A stretch of DNA of 64,000 bases from NCBI RefSeq assembly GCF_001612665.1, contig NZ_BDAX01000013.1, positions 1-64,000 of the forward strand, given 5' to 3'. Below the pieces are notes generated by a model. It searched no databases. It was not told the origin of the DNA and saw only the letters and a program-made list of their open reading frames with translations. Position 1 is the first letter of the stretch, and the number at the start of each line of letters is the position of its first letter. Origin of the DNA: Nocardia alba NBRC 108234. Its GTDB lineage: Bacteria > Actinomycetota > Actinomycetes > Mycobacteriales > Mycobacteriaceae. The translations under genes were made by a program, and so were the position numbers. Positions 26,476-35,286 of the stretch are shown piece after piece.

Positions 26476-27165
26476 CTACAGGCCCAGTTCCGCCATGCGG
26501 GCCGCGTGCCGCTGCTGCATGCGGTCGAACAGGGTCGCGATGCCGTTGAGATCGCCGGTGGCCGCGAGGACCAGTTCGGCCAGTTCGTCGCGCTGGGCCA
26601 TCACGAACTGCGCCTGCGTGATCGCCTCGCCGAGCAGCCTGCGTCCCCACAGTGTGAGGCGGTCGCGTTCGGAACGACTGGCCGCCACCGCGCTGCGGAC
26701 CTCGTCGACCACGAACTGCGAGTGGCCGGTCTCGGCGAGGACATCGCGCACCACATCGGCGACCTCGGCGGGCAGCGCGCCCGCGATCTCGGTGTAGAAG
26801 TCGGCGGCCAGGCCGTCGGCGACGTAGAACTTCACCATCGACTCGAGCCAGGTCGACGGGTCGGTGGAGGAGTGGTAGGAGTCCAGCGCGCCCTGGTACT
26901 GCGCCATGGCGGCTTCGGCGTCGGCGCCGCGCTCGGTGAGCGCCGCTTCCAGGGTCTCGAAGTGCGCGAGCTCGGCGGCGGCCATCTTGGCGACGCCGAT
27001 CCGGCCGCGCAGCGACGGCGCCTGCTTCGCCTCTTCGGCCAGCCGGTAGAACGCGGACAGCTCGCCGTAGGCGAGGACCGCGAACAGCTCCGTCACCCCC
27101 GCGTGGTCCGCGGCGAGCGGTTCGGTCGAGAAGAATTCCGGCGCGCTAGAGGTCTGGGCTCCCAT
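26476..27165 (-). CDS. Ferritin-like fold protein (MiaE-like, Rv3210c-like)
   Basis: A 229-residue helical protein with the ferritin-like carboxylate di-iron fold, as in tRNA hydroxylase MiaE-like proteins. Candidate ligands are in LAYGELSAFYRLAEEAKQ, MAAAELAHFETLEAAL and AETGHSQFVVDEV. The ATG at 27165 is chosen because the upstream extension (to 27288) runs into the next gene and has no ribosome-binding site. It converges on the XRE regulator with 1 bp between stops, and is close behind the hydrolase gene. Enzymatic function is not established. Confidence 0.85.
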   Translation of the reverse strand: MGAQTSSAPEFFSTEPLAADHAGVTELFAVLAYGELSAFYRLAEEAKQAPSLRGRIGVAKMAAAELAHFETLEAALTERGADAEAAMAQYQGALDSYHSSTDPSTWLESMVKFYVADGLAADFYTEIAGALPAEVADVVRDVLAETGHSQFVVDEVRSAVAASRSERDRLTLWGRRLLGEAITQAQFVMAQRDELAELVLAATGDLNGIATLFDRMQQRHAARMAELGL

Positions 27166-27193
27166 GACCGTCAACAATAGTCGCGATCGGTGG

Positions 27194-28240
27194 TCAGTCG
27201 CGCTCGGCCAGGAATTTGTCGAGGTGTGCCCAGGTGGTTTCGCGGGCCTGCGGTCCGGTGAGAATGCCGAGGTGGCTGCCCGCGACAACCTCGTAGGTGA
27301 CCGAGGGCGAGCCCGACAGCGTGCGCAAACCCGCCTCGACGGCGGCCTTGGGGGTGATCACGTCGGACTTGCCGCCGATCAGCAAGACGGGCACGCGCAC
27401 GTCGGCGAGTCGGACGGTCCGGTCGCGCAGTTCGAGTTTGCCGTTGCCGATGTCGTTGGCCAGCATCATCCGGCCCCACAGCTGGTTGGAGAAGCGGCCG
27501 GGGTAGCCCGGCATAGCGGCCTGGAAACGGTCGATGGATTCCATCTTCGCCAGGTTCGCGGTGTTGGTGATATTGCCCGCGATGAACCTCGGACGCGCCA
27601 GCTCACGGTCGTAGGCGGCGAGCCGGTAGGCCAGTTTGGTCAGCGGCGCCGGGATACCGCCCGCGACCCGGACGAGCGTGCTTGCCCCCCAGCCGCCCGT
27701 GAGGTCGGCGACAGCGCGCACCTGCGGAACGCCGAGCATCTTGTCGTAGTCGAGCGGCGGGCCGACCCCGGTGACCGAGCGAATCGGCAACTCCTGGTTC
27801 GCCGCCGCGGTGAGCAGCGAGAGCATGCCGCCGAGCGACCAGCCGATCAGGTCCACCGGCGCACCGCCGCGGTCGGCGCTCACGCGCAGGATCGCCTCGG
27901 GCAGGATGTCGGTGACCCAGTCCTCGAAGCCCATCCGGCGATCGGCGAAGGAGATCTCGCCGTAGTCGACCAGGTAGGGCGCGCGGCCGGTCTCCACCAG
28001 ATAGCGGGCCAGGCTCTGATCGCGGCGCAGGTCGAAGCAGGTGGCGGGCGCGGCCAGTGGCGGCACCAGCAACACCGCGGAATCGCTTGCGGCAGAGTGG
28101 AATTCGGTATCATATCGACGCAGCAGTCGGTGCGGCTCGTCCCACAGCACGGTCGAGGGCGTCGGGTCGACCGGCTCGATGCCCGCGCCGAAGCTCAACG
28201 CCCACGCGTTGCGCGCAGCAGTGGTGACGGTGTCGCTCAT
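27194..28240 (-). CDS. Alpha/beta-fold hydrolase (PHA synthase/depolymerase-like)
   Basis: A 348-residue alpha/beta hydrolase. The nucleophile elbow is LIGWSLGGML (Ser), an acid is likely in GGKSDVITP, and the catalytic His in VAGSHLGILTG. VLLVPPLAAPATCFDLRRDQ and YLVDYGEISFADR resemble the poly-hydroxyalkanoate synthase/acyltransferase group, but the nucleophile is Ser rather than the Cys of PhaC, so an esterase, lipase or acyltransferase role is more likely. The ATG at 28240 begins MSDTVTTAARN. It lies 28 bp upstream of the ferritin-like gene and is probably co-transcribed with it. Confidence 0.85.
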   Translation of the reverse strand: MSDTVTTAARNAWALSFGAGIEPVDPTPSTVLWDEPHRLLRRYDTEFHSAASDSAVLLVPPLAAPATCFDLRRDQSLARYLVETGRAPYLVDYGEISFADRRMGFEDWVTDILPEAILRVSADRGGAPVDLIGWSLGGMLSLLTAAANQELPIRSVTGVGPPLDYDKMLGVPQVRAVADLTGGWGASTLVRVAGGIPAPLTKLAYRLAAYDRELARPRFIAGNITNTANLAKMESIDRFQAAMPGYPGRFSNQLWGRMMLANDIGNGKLELRDRTVRLADVRVPVLLIGGKSDVITPKAAVEAGLRTLSGSPSVTYEVVAGSHLGILTGPQARETTWAHLDKFLAERD

Positions 28241-28727
28241 TCTCACGACTAGAAATGTCTCACACACGGTACCGCCGGTACCAGTGAGCTCGATTACACC
28301 CGCGGACACGCGCGAAATCCGGCGCCCCTGAATTGCGCTGCGGCACATCACTCATGCTGAGGTAATCCGATTACCCGCCTATATTCACGTGGCTTTCCAC
28401 CACGTCGAAATTCGGATTCGGCAGATTATCACGCTACAATCGCCGTGGACAACGCTAGTTTCGACGCCCGGAGATACTCCGCGGCGTGGCAATCCACCGG
28501 CGCACAGCGCGGGCGGACAGCGGCGTTGTCCGGACAGCAATGTCGAAGAAAATGTGCGCGCAACGAATCCGCATCACCGCAGCGCCGCGCCGATGACACC
28601 GTCTCGACGACCACGCATTACGCCTGGTCGGCGATGGTTATCCGGCGCCGGCCCGGTGAATATCACAGGCGGGTATGTGGTCGTCGCGGGCCGACCGGCC
28701 CGCCCCACCTCGTGCGTGCGAGATGCA
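28241..28727. other. Long intergenic region and leader of the DEAD-box helicase
   Basis: These 487 bp separate the divergent hydrolase and helicase genes. No frame here looks coding, since the longer ones are Arg-rich shadows. Parts at 28340-28450 are AT-richer and probably hold both promoters, leaving a helicase leader of perhaps 250 nt or more. Long structured leaders are common for cold-responsive RNA helicase genes. No defined hairpin could be fixed by eye. Confidence 0.4.
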
Positions 28728-30455
28728 ATGACGAGGAAGGCACGAACACTGAGCAAGATCACTGTCGAACAGGAACCCGGTGTGGCCGACACACTCCTGA
28801 CGGCCGAGCTGGACAACACCCACATCCCACCGAGTTTCGCCGAATTGGGCGTGCGCGAGGAAATCGTGCGCGCACTCGGTGAGATCGGGATCGAACGCAC
28901 CTTCGCGATTCAGGAACTGACCCTGCCGCTGGCTCTGGCCGGCGAGGATCTCATCGGCCAGGCCCGCACCGGCATGGGCAAGACCTTCGGTTTCGGAGTG
29001 CCGCTGCTGCACCGCGTGGCCACCGCCGACTCCGGCACCACCCCGCTCGACGGCACCCCGCGCGCACTGGTGATCGTGCCGACGCGAGAGCTGTGCATCC
29101 AGGTCACCAAGGACCTGGAGAACGCGAGCAAGTACCTGACCAACCACCAGGGTTCGCTGAAGGTCGCCGCCATCTACGGTGGCCGCCCCTACGACACCCA
29201 GATCGCCGCCCTGCGCGACGGTGTCGACGTGGTCGTCGGCACCCCCGGTCGCCTGCTCGACCTGGCGAACCAGAACCACCTGATCCTCGGCAAGATCGGC
29301 GTGCTCGTCCTCGACGAAGCCGACGAGATGCTCGACCTGGGCTTCCTGCCCGATATCGAGCGCATCCTGTCGATGGTGCCCGACAAGCGTCAGACGATGC
29401 TGTTCTCGGCCACCATGCCCGGCCCGATCATCACCCTCGCCCGCACCTTCCTGACCAGGCCGACGCACATCCGCGCCGAACTGGCCAACGACTCCGCGGT
29501 GCACGATCGCACCGCGCAGTTCGTCTACCGGGCGCACGCGATGGACAAGGCGGAGCTGGTCGCGCGCGTGCTGCAGGCCGAGTCCCGCGGCGCGACGATG
29601 ATCTTCACCCGCACCAAACGCACCGCCCAGAAGGTGGCCGACGATCTCGCCGAGCGTGGTTTCAATGTCGGCGCCGTGCACGGCGACCTCGGTCAGATCG
29701 CCCGCGAGAAGGCGCTGACGAAGTTCCGCAAGGGCACCATCGACGTGCTCGTCGCCACCGATGTCGCCGCGCGCGGCATCGACATCGACGACGTCACCCA
29801 CGTCATCAACTACCAGTGCCCCGAGGACGAGAAGACCTACGTGCACCGGATCGGCCGCACCGGCCGCGCGGGCCGCACCGGCGTCGCGATCACCCTGATC
29901 GACTGGGACGAGCTACACCGCTGGGAGTCGATCAACAAGGCACTCGGCCTGAACATGGCCGACCCCGCCGAAACCTACTCCCGCTCCCCCCACCTCTACA
30001 GCGACCTCGGCATCCCCGAGGGCATCACCGGCGTGATCCGCAAGCCCGCGGCCCCCACCCGTGACGATGACGCGGTGGTCGAGGAGCGCACCGAGCGTCC
30101 CAAGTCCTCGCGCAGCCGTCGCCGCACCCGCGGCGGCAGGACCGACGTCGAGGGCACCGGGTCGACCGCCACCACCGAGTCGAGCACCACCGAATCGGCG
30201 GGCACGATCGAGTCGACGGACAACGTCGACGAAACGGCCGACGCAGACAAGCCCGCCCGCCGTCGGCGCCGTCGCCGCAAGCCCGCCGAAGCAGGCGAAG
30301 CGAGCGCCGCCGAGTCGACCACGGCCGACGACGCCGATGCGCCTGAATCGGGCACTGCCGAGGGCGACGACGTAGCCAAGCCCGCCCGTCGACGACGCCG
30401 GCGCAAGCCCGCGGAAGCCGGCGCGCCTGAAGTAGCGACCACCGTAGACGCCTGA
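28728..30455 (+). CDS. rhlE: DEAD-box ATP-dependent RNA helicase (RhlE/Rv3211-like)
   Basis: A 575-residue DEAD-box RNA helicase that unwinds structured RNA. Motifs in order: Q motif (IERTFAIQELTLPLAL), I (ARTGMGKT), Ia (PTRELCIQV), II (DEADEMLD), III (SATMPGP), V (ATDVAARGIDIDDV) and VI (HRIGRTGRAGRTG). The last 150 residues are disordered, alternating Glu/Thr/Ser stretches with two copies of an Arg-rich RNA-binding repeat of the form KPARRRRRR..KPAEAG. The ATG at 28728 is used, but GAGGAAGG just after it precedes a CTG at 28749 (SKITVEQEPG) that may be the true start. Likely roles are cold growth and RNA turnover. Confidence 0.93.
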   Translation: MTRKARTLSKITVEQEPGVADTLLTAELDNTHIPPSFAELGVREEIVRALGEIGIERTFAIQELTLPLALAGEDLIGQARTGMGKTFGFGVPLLHRVATADSGTTPLDGTPRALVIVPTRELCIQVTKDLENASKYLTNHQGSLKVAAIYGGRPYDTQIAALRDGVDVVVGTPGRLLDLANQNHLILGKIGVLVLDEADEMLDLGFLPDIERILSMVPDKRQTMLFSATMPGPIITLARTFLTRPTHIRAELANDSAVHDRTAQFVYRAHAMDKAELVARVLQAESRGATMIFTRTKRTAQKVADDLAERGFNVGAVHGDLGQIAREKALTKFRKGTIDVLVATDVAARGIDIDDVTHVINYQCPEDEKTYVHRIGRTGRAGRTGVAITLIDWDELHRWESINKALGLNMADPAETYSRSPHLYSDLGIPEGITGVIRKPAAPTRDDDAVVEERTERPKSSRSRRRTRGGRTDVEGTGSTATTESSTTESAGTIESTDNVDETADADKPARRRRRRRKPAEAGEASAAESTTADDADAPESGTAEGDDVAKPARRRRRRKPAEAGAPEVATTVDA

Positions 30456-30503
30456 CCCGACGGCAGCTCCACCCAGCAGAACCGATCGGCTAAGGTCGCC
30501 TTC

Positions 30504-31739
30504 GTGCTCGCACCCGAACGGCGGACGCGCGCCGACATCTTCGTAGCAATCGCGATCGCCGTCACTCTCGTAGTGGCGGCGTTCGTCGTCTGGGCGCGCG
30601 CCGATGCCACCGGAACCGATTCCGTCACCGCGACGTCCCCTGTTCCCACCGTCACCGCGGCCACCCAGCTGCCCACCACCCTGCGCGAGCAGTGGCATGC
30701 CGCCGACGAGTCGAGTCGGCGGGCGCTCACATCGGGCAATGTGGTGGTGACCGGCGACCACGGCACCGTGAGTGGGCGCGATCCGCTCACCGGTAATCAG
30801 CTGTGGTGGTATCGCCGGGACATGCCGCTGTGCGGGGTCGAGTCGCAGTTCGGGACCGTGATCGCCACCTACCGTGATCAGCGCGGGTGTAGCCAGTCGG
30901 TGATGCTGGAGGCCGATTCCGGTGAGCGCCGGGTCGCGCGCAGCAGCTACATGGACGATGAGATCCGGGTCAGCGGCGACGGCACCTACCTGCTGGCGCT
31001 CGGCGCGAACCGGTTGGAGATGTGGCGTTCGGATCTGGTGCGCACCCTCGAGTACGGCTACGTCGATGCCCCGGTGAACCCGAATACCCAGCCGCGCAGC
31101 GGATGTACGCTGCGCTCGGCCGCGTCGAGTTCCTCGCGGCTGGCGGTGCTCGAGCGCTGTCCGGGTGACGCGACCGCCCGGCTGACCGTGCTCAATCCGG
31201 CCCCGAAGGAATCGACCGACCCCGAGGAATACGGTTCACGGGCGCTCACCGCGCCGGGTGCCGACGCGCCGGAGTCGCGGGTGATCGCGGTGTCGGACAA
31301 CAAGATCGCCGTCTACTATCCCCCGACCGAACCCACCGCCACCGGCCTCGGACTGCCCGCCCGGATCGCCGTGCACGACGGCACCGGCAACGAGATCGCG
31401 ACCTACCCGCTCGCGGCCCCGTGGGAGGAACGCGCCACGGTGACCCGGCTCGGTTCGGCCATCTACGTCTTCACCGGCAACAGCCTGATCGCGTTGAGCT
31501 CGAGCACACTACAGCCGGTGTGGACGGTGCGCGACGCGCTCGGTACCCCCGCCCTGATGGCAGGCAGACTGCTGGTTCCGGTCGCCGACGGGCAGCTCGC
31601 GGTGGACAGCGGCAACGGCTCGACCGTCGCCCGGATCCCGATCGCGCGCACCGACTACGGCGGCGACACCATCTCCACCGCCGTCCTGGGCAACACGGTC
31701 TTCGAGCGACGTGGCGGACAGCTCTACGCGCTGGGCTGA
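30504..31739 (+). CDS. Membrane-anchored PQQ-like beta-propeller protein (Rv3212-like)
   Basis: A 411-residue protein. Residues about 10-32 (DIFVAIAIAVTLVVAAFVVW) are an N-terminal anchor. The rest is extracytoplasmic with repeating blades typical of PQQ-like propellers: GTVSGRDPLTGNQLWWYRRD, then YEYGY-type turns, and LIALSSSTLQPVWTVRDALG. Two Cys pairs (CGVESQ..RGCSQS and GCTLRS..ERCPGD) could form disulphides. The start is GTG at 30504. It follows the helicase by 48 bp and precedes the phosphatase by 23 bp. The same order occurs in mycobacteria. The role is unknown; ligand or envelope scaffolding is possible. Confidence 0.85.
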   Translation: MLAPERRTRADIFVAIAIAVTLVVAAFVVWARADATGTDSVTATSPVPTVTAATQLPTTLREQWHAADESSRRALTSGNVVVTGDHGTVSGRDPLTGNQLWWYRRDMPLCGVESQFGTVIATYRDQRGCSQSVMLEADSGERRVARSSYMDDEIRVSGDGTYLLALGANRLEMWRSDLVRTLEYGYVDAPVNPNTQPRSGCTLRSAASSSSRLAVLERCPGDATARLTVLNPAPKESTDPEEYGSRALTAPGADAPESRVIAVSDNKIAVYYPPTEPTATGLGLPARIAVHDGTGNEIATYPLAAPWEERATVTRLGSAIYVFTGNSLIALSSSTLQPVWTVRDALGTPALMAGRLLVPVADGQLAVDSGNGSTVARIPIARTDYGGDTISTAVLGNTVFERRGGQLYALG

Positions 31740-31762
31740 GCCCGCACTGCCATGATGGACCC

Positions 31763-32380
31763 ATGTCCACCCCCGATACCCGCCTGGTCCTGCTGCGCCA
31801 CGGCGAAACCGAGTGGTCGAGTCAGCGCAGGCACACCAGCGTCACCGACTTGCCGCTGACCGAGCTGGGACAGGCTCAGGCCGTCGCGGCCGGGCTGGTG
31901 CTGAAATCCCTCGACCTGCGCGATCCGCTCTGTCTCACCAGTCCGCGGCTGCGGGCTCGGCACACCGCCGAGCTGGCCGGGCTGTCGCCGATCGAGGTCG
32001 ACGACGACCTGGTCGAGTGGAACTACGGCGAGTACGAGGGCATCACGACCACGCAGATCCGCGAGACCGTCCCCGGCTGGACGGTGTGGACCGCGCCCGT
32101 CCCCGGCGGCGAGACGGCCGAGCAGGTGGGTGTGCGGGCCGATCGGGTGCTGGCCCGGGCCGAGTCGGCGTTGGCGCGACGGGACGTGGTCCTGGTCGGG
32201 CACGGGCACTTCTCGCGGGTGCTGATCGCGCGCTGGGCGGAGTTCGCGGTGCGCGAGGGCCGTCGGTTCGCGATGTCGACCGGTGCGGTGAGCGTGCTCG
32301 GCTTCGATCACGACGCCCGCTCCATCTGGGGCCACAACCTGACGACCCGCACCGAGCCGATCGTAGGAGTGCAACGATGA
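31763..32380 (+). CDS. Histidine phosphatase family protein (Rv3214/Gpm2-like)
   Basis: A 205-residue histidine phosphatase with catalytic LVLLRHGETEWS (RHG motif). Second-site residues are in SPRLRARHTAEL, the acid in VEWNYGEYEG, and the second His in VLVGHGHFSRVL. Its M. tuberculosis counterpart Rv3214, named gpm2, acts as an acid phosphatase rather than a mutase, which is the safer call here. The ATG at 31763 gives the standard length. It overlaps the next acetyltransferase gene by 4 bp. Confidence 0.92.
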   Translation: MSTPDTRLVLLRHGETEWSSQRRHTSVTDLPLTELGQAQAVAAGLVLKSLDLRDPLCLTSPRLRARHTAELAGLSPIEVDDDLVEWNYGEYEGITTTQIRETVPGWTVWTAPVPGGETAEQVGVRADRVLARAESALARRDVVLVGHGHFSRVLIARWAEFAVREGRRFAMSTGAVSVLGFDHDARSIWGHNLTTRTEPIVGVQR

Positions 32381-32862
32381 GCGACCTCGTTCGCCGCGCA
32401 ACCCCCGCCGACGTCACCGCGATGGTCGGGCTCGTCCACGACCTGGCCGAGTACGAGAAGGCACCCGCCGAGTGCACGCTCACCTCGGAGCAGTTGCGGG
32501 CCGCGCTGTTCGGGCCCGCGCCCGCGCTGTTCGCCCATGTCGCCGAGCGCGATGGCGAGGTGGTCGGCTGCGCCATCTGGTTCCTGAACTACTCCACGTG
32601 GGACGGCGTGCACGGCATCTACCTCGAGGACCTGTACGTGCGACCCGAGACCCGAGGTACGGGGCTGGGGCGCGCTCTGATCGCGGCGCTGGCCGCCGAG
32701 GCGGTCGAACACGGCTACAGCCGGGTGTCGTGGTCGGTGCTCACCTGGAACACGCCGTCGATCGAGTTCTACCGATCGCTCGGTGCCGCACCGCAGGACG
32801 AGTGGATCGGCTATCGACTCGCCGGCGCCGAACTGGCGGCCCTGGCCGCCACCGTGAGCTGA
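32377..32862 (+). CDS. GNAT-family N-acetyltransferase (Rv3216-like)
   Basis: A 161-residue GNAT protein, close in layout to diamine/spermidine-type acetyltransferases. Motif A is IYLEDLYVRPETRGTGLGRA and motif B is NTPSIEFYRSLGA. FLNYSTWDGVHGIYLEDLYV is characteristic of the diamine-acetyltransferase-like group. The ATG at 32377 overlaps the phosphatase stop by 4 bp, and the endonuclease V gene follows 3 bp later, so the three are likely co-transcribed. The substrate is not assigned. Confidence 0.92.
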   Translation: MSDLVRRATPADVTAMVGLVHDLAEYEKAPAECTLTSEQLRAALFGPAPALFAHVAERDGEVVGCAIWFLNYSTWDGVHGIYLEDLYVRPETRGTGLGRALIAALAAEAVEHGYSRVSWSVLTWNTPSIEFYRSLGAAPQDEWIGYRLAGAELAALAATVS

Positions 32863-32865
32863 ACC

Positions 32866-33543
32866 GTGCGCATCGCGCTGCCCCACGATTGGCCACGGAC
32901 CCCCGAGGAGGCGATCGCCCTCCAGAACGCCCTGCGCCCTTCGGTCTCCGCCGAGAATCCCGCGCCGCCGCGATTTTCGACAGCGGCCGGAATTGATTCG
33001 GCGTATGCCGAAGACGGCACTGTCGCGACGGCCGCCGTGATTATCGACATCGCCACCATGGAAACAGTCGAATCGTCCGTCGCACACGGAGTTTCGGAAT
33101 TCCCTTATGTTCCGGGACTACTCGCGTTCCGGGAACTGCCCGCGACCGTCGCCGCATTGGAAAAGCTCACCACCACACCGGATCTACTCGTGTGCGATGC
33201 GCAGGGTTCCGCGCATCCGCGGCGCTTCGGATTAGCGTGTCACGTCGGACTGCTCACCGGAATTCCGACTATCGGGGTGGCCAAATCGGTGTGGGGCGAA
33301 TACCGCGAGCCCGGGCCGCGCCGCGGTGACACCGCCGACGTGACGATCGACGGCGAGATCGTCGGGCGGGCACTGCGCACTCGCGACGAGGTGAAGCCAC
33401 TGTTCGTCTCGGTCGGTCACCGGATCGACCTCGACACCGCCTGCGACCGGGTACTGGCCCTCACGCGGGGTTTCCGGCAACCCGAGACCACCCGCAGGGC
33501 CGACCACCTGTGCCGCGAAGCGCTGCGCGCGGCACAGGCCTGA
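32866..33543 (+). CDS. nfi: Endonuclease V (deoxyinosine-specific)
   Basis: A 225-residue endonuclease V, which nicks DNA 3' to deoxyinosine. Hallmarks are AAGIDSAY with the first metal-binding Asp, FPYVPGLLAFRELP (base-recognition wedge), and AHPRRFGLACHVG. The metal-site segment reads LLVCDAQGSAHPR, where most family members have VDGxG, so the Asp is kept but the next Gly is Ala. The GTG at 32866 is 3 bp after the acetyltransferase stop. M. tuberculosis has entC-related genes near this point instead, so this is a local difference in an otherwise conserved order. Confidence 0.92.
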   Translation: MRIALPHDWPRTPEEAIALQNALRPSVSAENPAPPRFSTAAGIDSAYAEDGTVATAAVIIDIATMETVESSVAHGVSEFPYVPGLLAFRELPATVAALEKLTTTPDLLVCDAQGSAHPRRFGLACHVGLLTGIPTIGVAKSVWGEYREPGPRRGDTADVTIDGEIVGRALRTRDEVKPLFVSVGHRIDLDTACDRVLALTRGFRQPETTRRADHLCREALRAAQA

Positions 33544-33544
33544 G

Positions 33545-34012
33545 CTACGGACGCTCGTCGTCGGCGGGGATCTCGCCGTAGTCCTGAGCCATGAAGCGAC
33601 TGGTGGCCGGCGCGAACAGCGCGGCCAATCCGGCGACCGCGACCACCCCGAGCAAACTCCCCCACAGCGGCTGATGCGAGTCGGTCAGCAACGACCAGGC
33701 CACCGGCAGCAGCAGGACGTTCGCGATGACCGCGATCGCCCGTCCCCAGCGTTTGCCACGCAGCAGCCCGATCCCCGCGGCGAGCACGCCACCGAACAGC
33801 ACCCCGAACCAGATCGCGGTGCCGACCCCGCTGGCCGCCGACTGGTCGTGTCCGGTGAGCGCCCGCACGATCAGCACGATCGCGGTCACCAACCCGGCCA
33901 GTCCCTCCAGCGAGACCAGCCCACCGGCCACCCGCACCGTCATCGGGATACCGGTGGACACCTGGTCGCCGCTCTCGCGCTGGTCACCGTCTGTCACGTC
34001 CTGCTCTGCCAC
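33545..34012 (-). CDS. Small integral membrane protein (Rv3217c-like)
   Basis: A 155-residue protein with four membrane segments: GGLVSLEGLAGLVTAIVLIV, TAIWFGVLFGGVLAAGIGLL, AIAVIANVLLLPVAWSLL and LLGVVAVAGLAALFA. A short hydrophilic start and the acidic tail YGEIPADDERP are cytoplasmic. GTG at 34012 is the likeliest start, but the site is weak and GTG at 33997 is possible. It converges on the endonuclease V gene with 1 bp between stops and is divergent from the kinase gene. The function is unknown. Confidence 0.8.
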   Translation of the reverse strand: MAEQDVTDGDQRESGDQVSTGIPMTVRVAGGLVSLEGLAGLVTAIVLIVRALTGHDQSAASGVGTAIWFGVLFGGVLAAGIGLLRGKRWGRAIAVIANVLLLPVAWSLLTDSHQPLWGSLLGVVAVAGLAALFAPATSRFMAQDYGEIPADDERP

Positions 34013-34090
34013 GCGCCCCAGCCTACGACGAAGCGTCGTGGCGCCCCGGCGCGCGCCGGGTGTTCGCTCGCGCGCACTACCCTCGGCACT

Positions 34091-35035
34091 GTGCGGACGC
34101 TGCTCATTGTCAATCCCAATGCCACCTCGACGACCCCGGCCACCCGGGATCTGCTCGCGCACGCCTTGGAGAGCCGCACACAGCTGACCGTTGCGCACAC
34201 CCAGCATCGCGGCCACGCGGCCGAACTGGCCCAGTGGGCATCGACCCAGGAAATGGACCTGATCGTCGTGCACGGTGGCGATGGGACGGTCAACGAGACC
34301 ATCAACGGATTCCTGCCGGTGCCCCAGGTCGACGACGATCAGGTGTGGCGCCCACGTCTCGGGATCATCCCCGGCGGCTCGGCGAACGTCTTCGCCCGCG
34401 CGCTCGGCATCCGCGCCGATCCGGTGACGGCGACCAACCAGCTCATCGATCTGCTGGCGCGCGACGCCGACCGCCGGATCGGGCTCGGCCTGGCCGACGA
34501 CCGCTGGTTCACCTTCAGCGCCGGCGTCGGTCTCGACGCCGATGTGTGCGAGTCGATCGACACCGCGCGCGCCAAGGGCCGCAAGGCGACGCCCACCCGC
34601 TACCTCGCCACCACGGTGCGGCAGTTCTTCCGGGCTCGGGGTCAGGATCCGAGCGTCACCGTCGAGGTCACGGGACGGGATCCGGTCGAGGAGGTCTATT
34701 ACGCCTTCGTCACGAATTCGAGTCCGTGGACCTATCTCGAGGAGCGTCCGATTCGCACGAATCCCACCACGACCTTCGAATCGGGCCTCGGCGTGTTCGC
34801 GGTGAAGTCGATGAGTGTGGCCCGCACTCTGCTGCTTGCCCGGCAGTTGCTGGCCGAGAACGGAAACCCCAAGTCGCCCATGCTTTTCCGGGCCGATGAC
34901 GTACCGTCGGTGCGCATCGAGACGGGCCGCGAGATCGGCCTGCAAATCGATGGCGACTTCATCGGAAAACGCAAGATGGTGCATTTCACATCTGTCCCCG
35001 GCGTGCTGGACGTGGTGGCGCCCAAGCCGTCCTGA
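34091..35035 (+). CDS. Diacylglycerol kinase-family lipid kinase (Rv3218-like)
   Basis: A 314-residue member of the DagK/lipid kinase family, which phosphorylates diacylglycerol or related lipids. Catalytic-domain signatures are LLIVNPNATS, IVVHGGDGTVNETING (the nucleotide-binding GGDGT) and LGIIPGGSANVFARALG. The C-terminal lobe ends ETGREIGLQIDGDFIGKR. No membrane segment is seen, as expected of soluble DgkB-like kinases. The start is GTG at 34091. It is divergent from the small membrane protein and upstream of whiB1, as in mycobacteria. Confidence 0.9.
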   Translation: MRTLLIVNPNATSTTPATRDLLAHALESRTQLTVAHTQHRGHAAELAQWASTQEMDLIVVHGGDGTVNETINGFLPVPQVDDDQVWRPRLGIIPGGSANVFARALGIRADPVTATNQLIDLLARDADRRIGLGLADDRWFTFSAGVGLDADVCESIDTARAKGRKATPTRYLATTVRQFFRARGQDPSVTVEVTGRDPVEEVYYAFVTNSSPWTYLEERPIRTNPTTTFESGLGVFAVKSMSVARTLLLARQLLAENGNPKSPMLFRADDVPSVRIETGREIGLQIDGDFIGKRKMVHFTSVPGVLDVVAPKPS

Positions 35036-35180
35036 TCTTCGGGCGGCGAGAAAAATCTCCTGGTTGCGCTGCGAAAACCCGCGGACGCGAGTACAAAGGA
35101 CCGGGCAGGTTCCCCTAGCGGGTACCTAGAGCGTGATCTCCCCCACGGTGCGCCGGAGACCTATTGACATCTACGGTGAT

Positions 35181-35196
35181 CGTGAAAGCATTCACA
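35181..35196 (+). promoter_or_regulatory. CRP-like operator upstream of whiB1
   Basis: The bases CGTGA, six bases, TCACA match the mycobacterial CRP/Rv3676 consensus TGTGA-N6-TCACA at 9 of 10 positions, 90 bp before whiB1. A weaker half-matching site, AGTGA-N6-CACTA, lies at 35228-35243. M. tuberculosis whiB1 is known to carry two CRP sites, so the arrangement is expected. A TTGACA hexamer at 35164-35169 may be a -35 element. Confidence 0.65.
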
Positions 35197-35286
35197 AGCA
35201 ACTGTGCGGAAACATTCGAGTCGCACAAGTGAACGATCCACTAACTACAGGCGCCCTTTGTGGCGCCCTCGCAAAGGAGCAGAGGA

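Noticed and set aside
28445..28882. A plus-strand frame before the DEAD-box helicase as an upstream gene
   Set aside because: Arg/His/Cys-rich composition with no ribosome-binding site, and it runs into the helicase in another frame.
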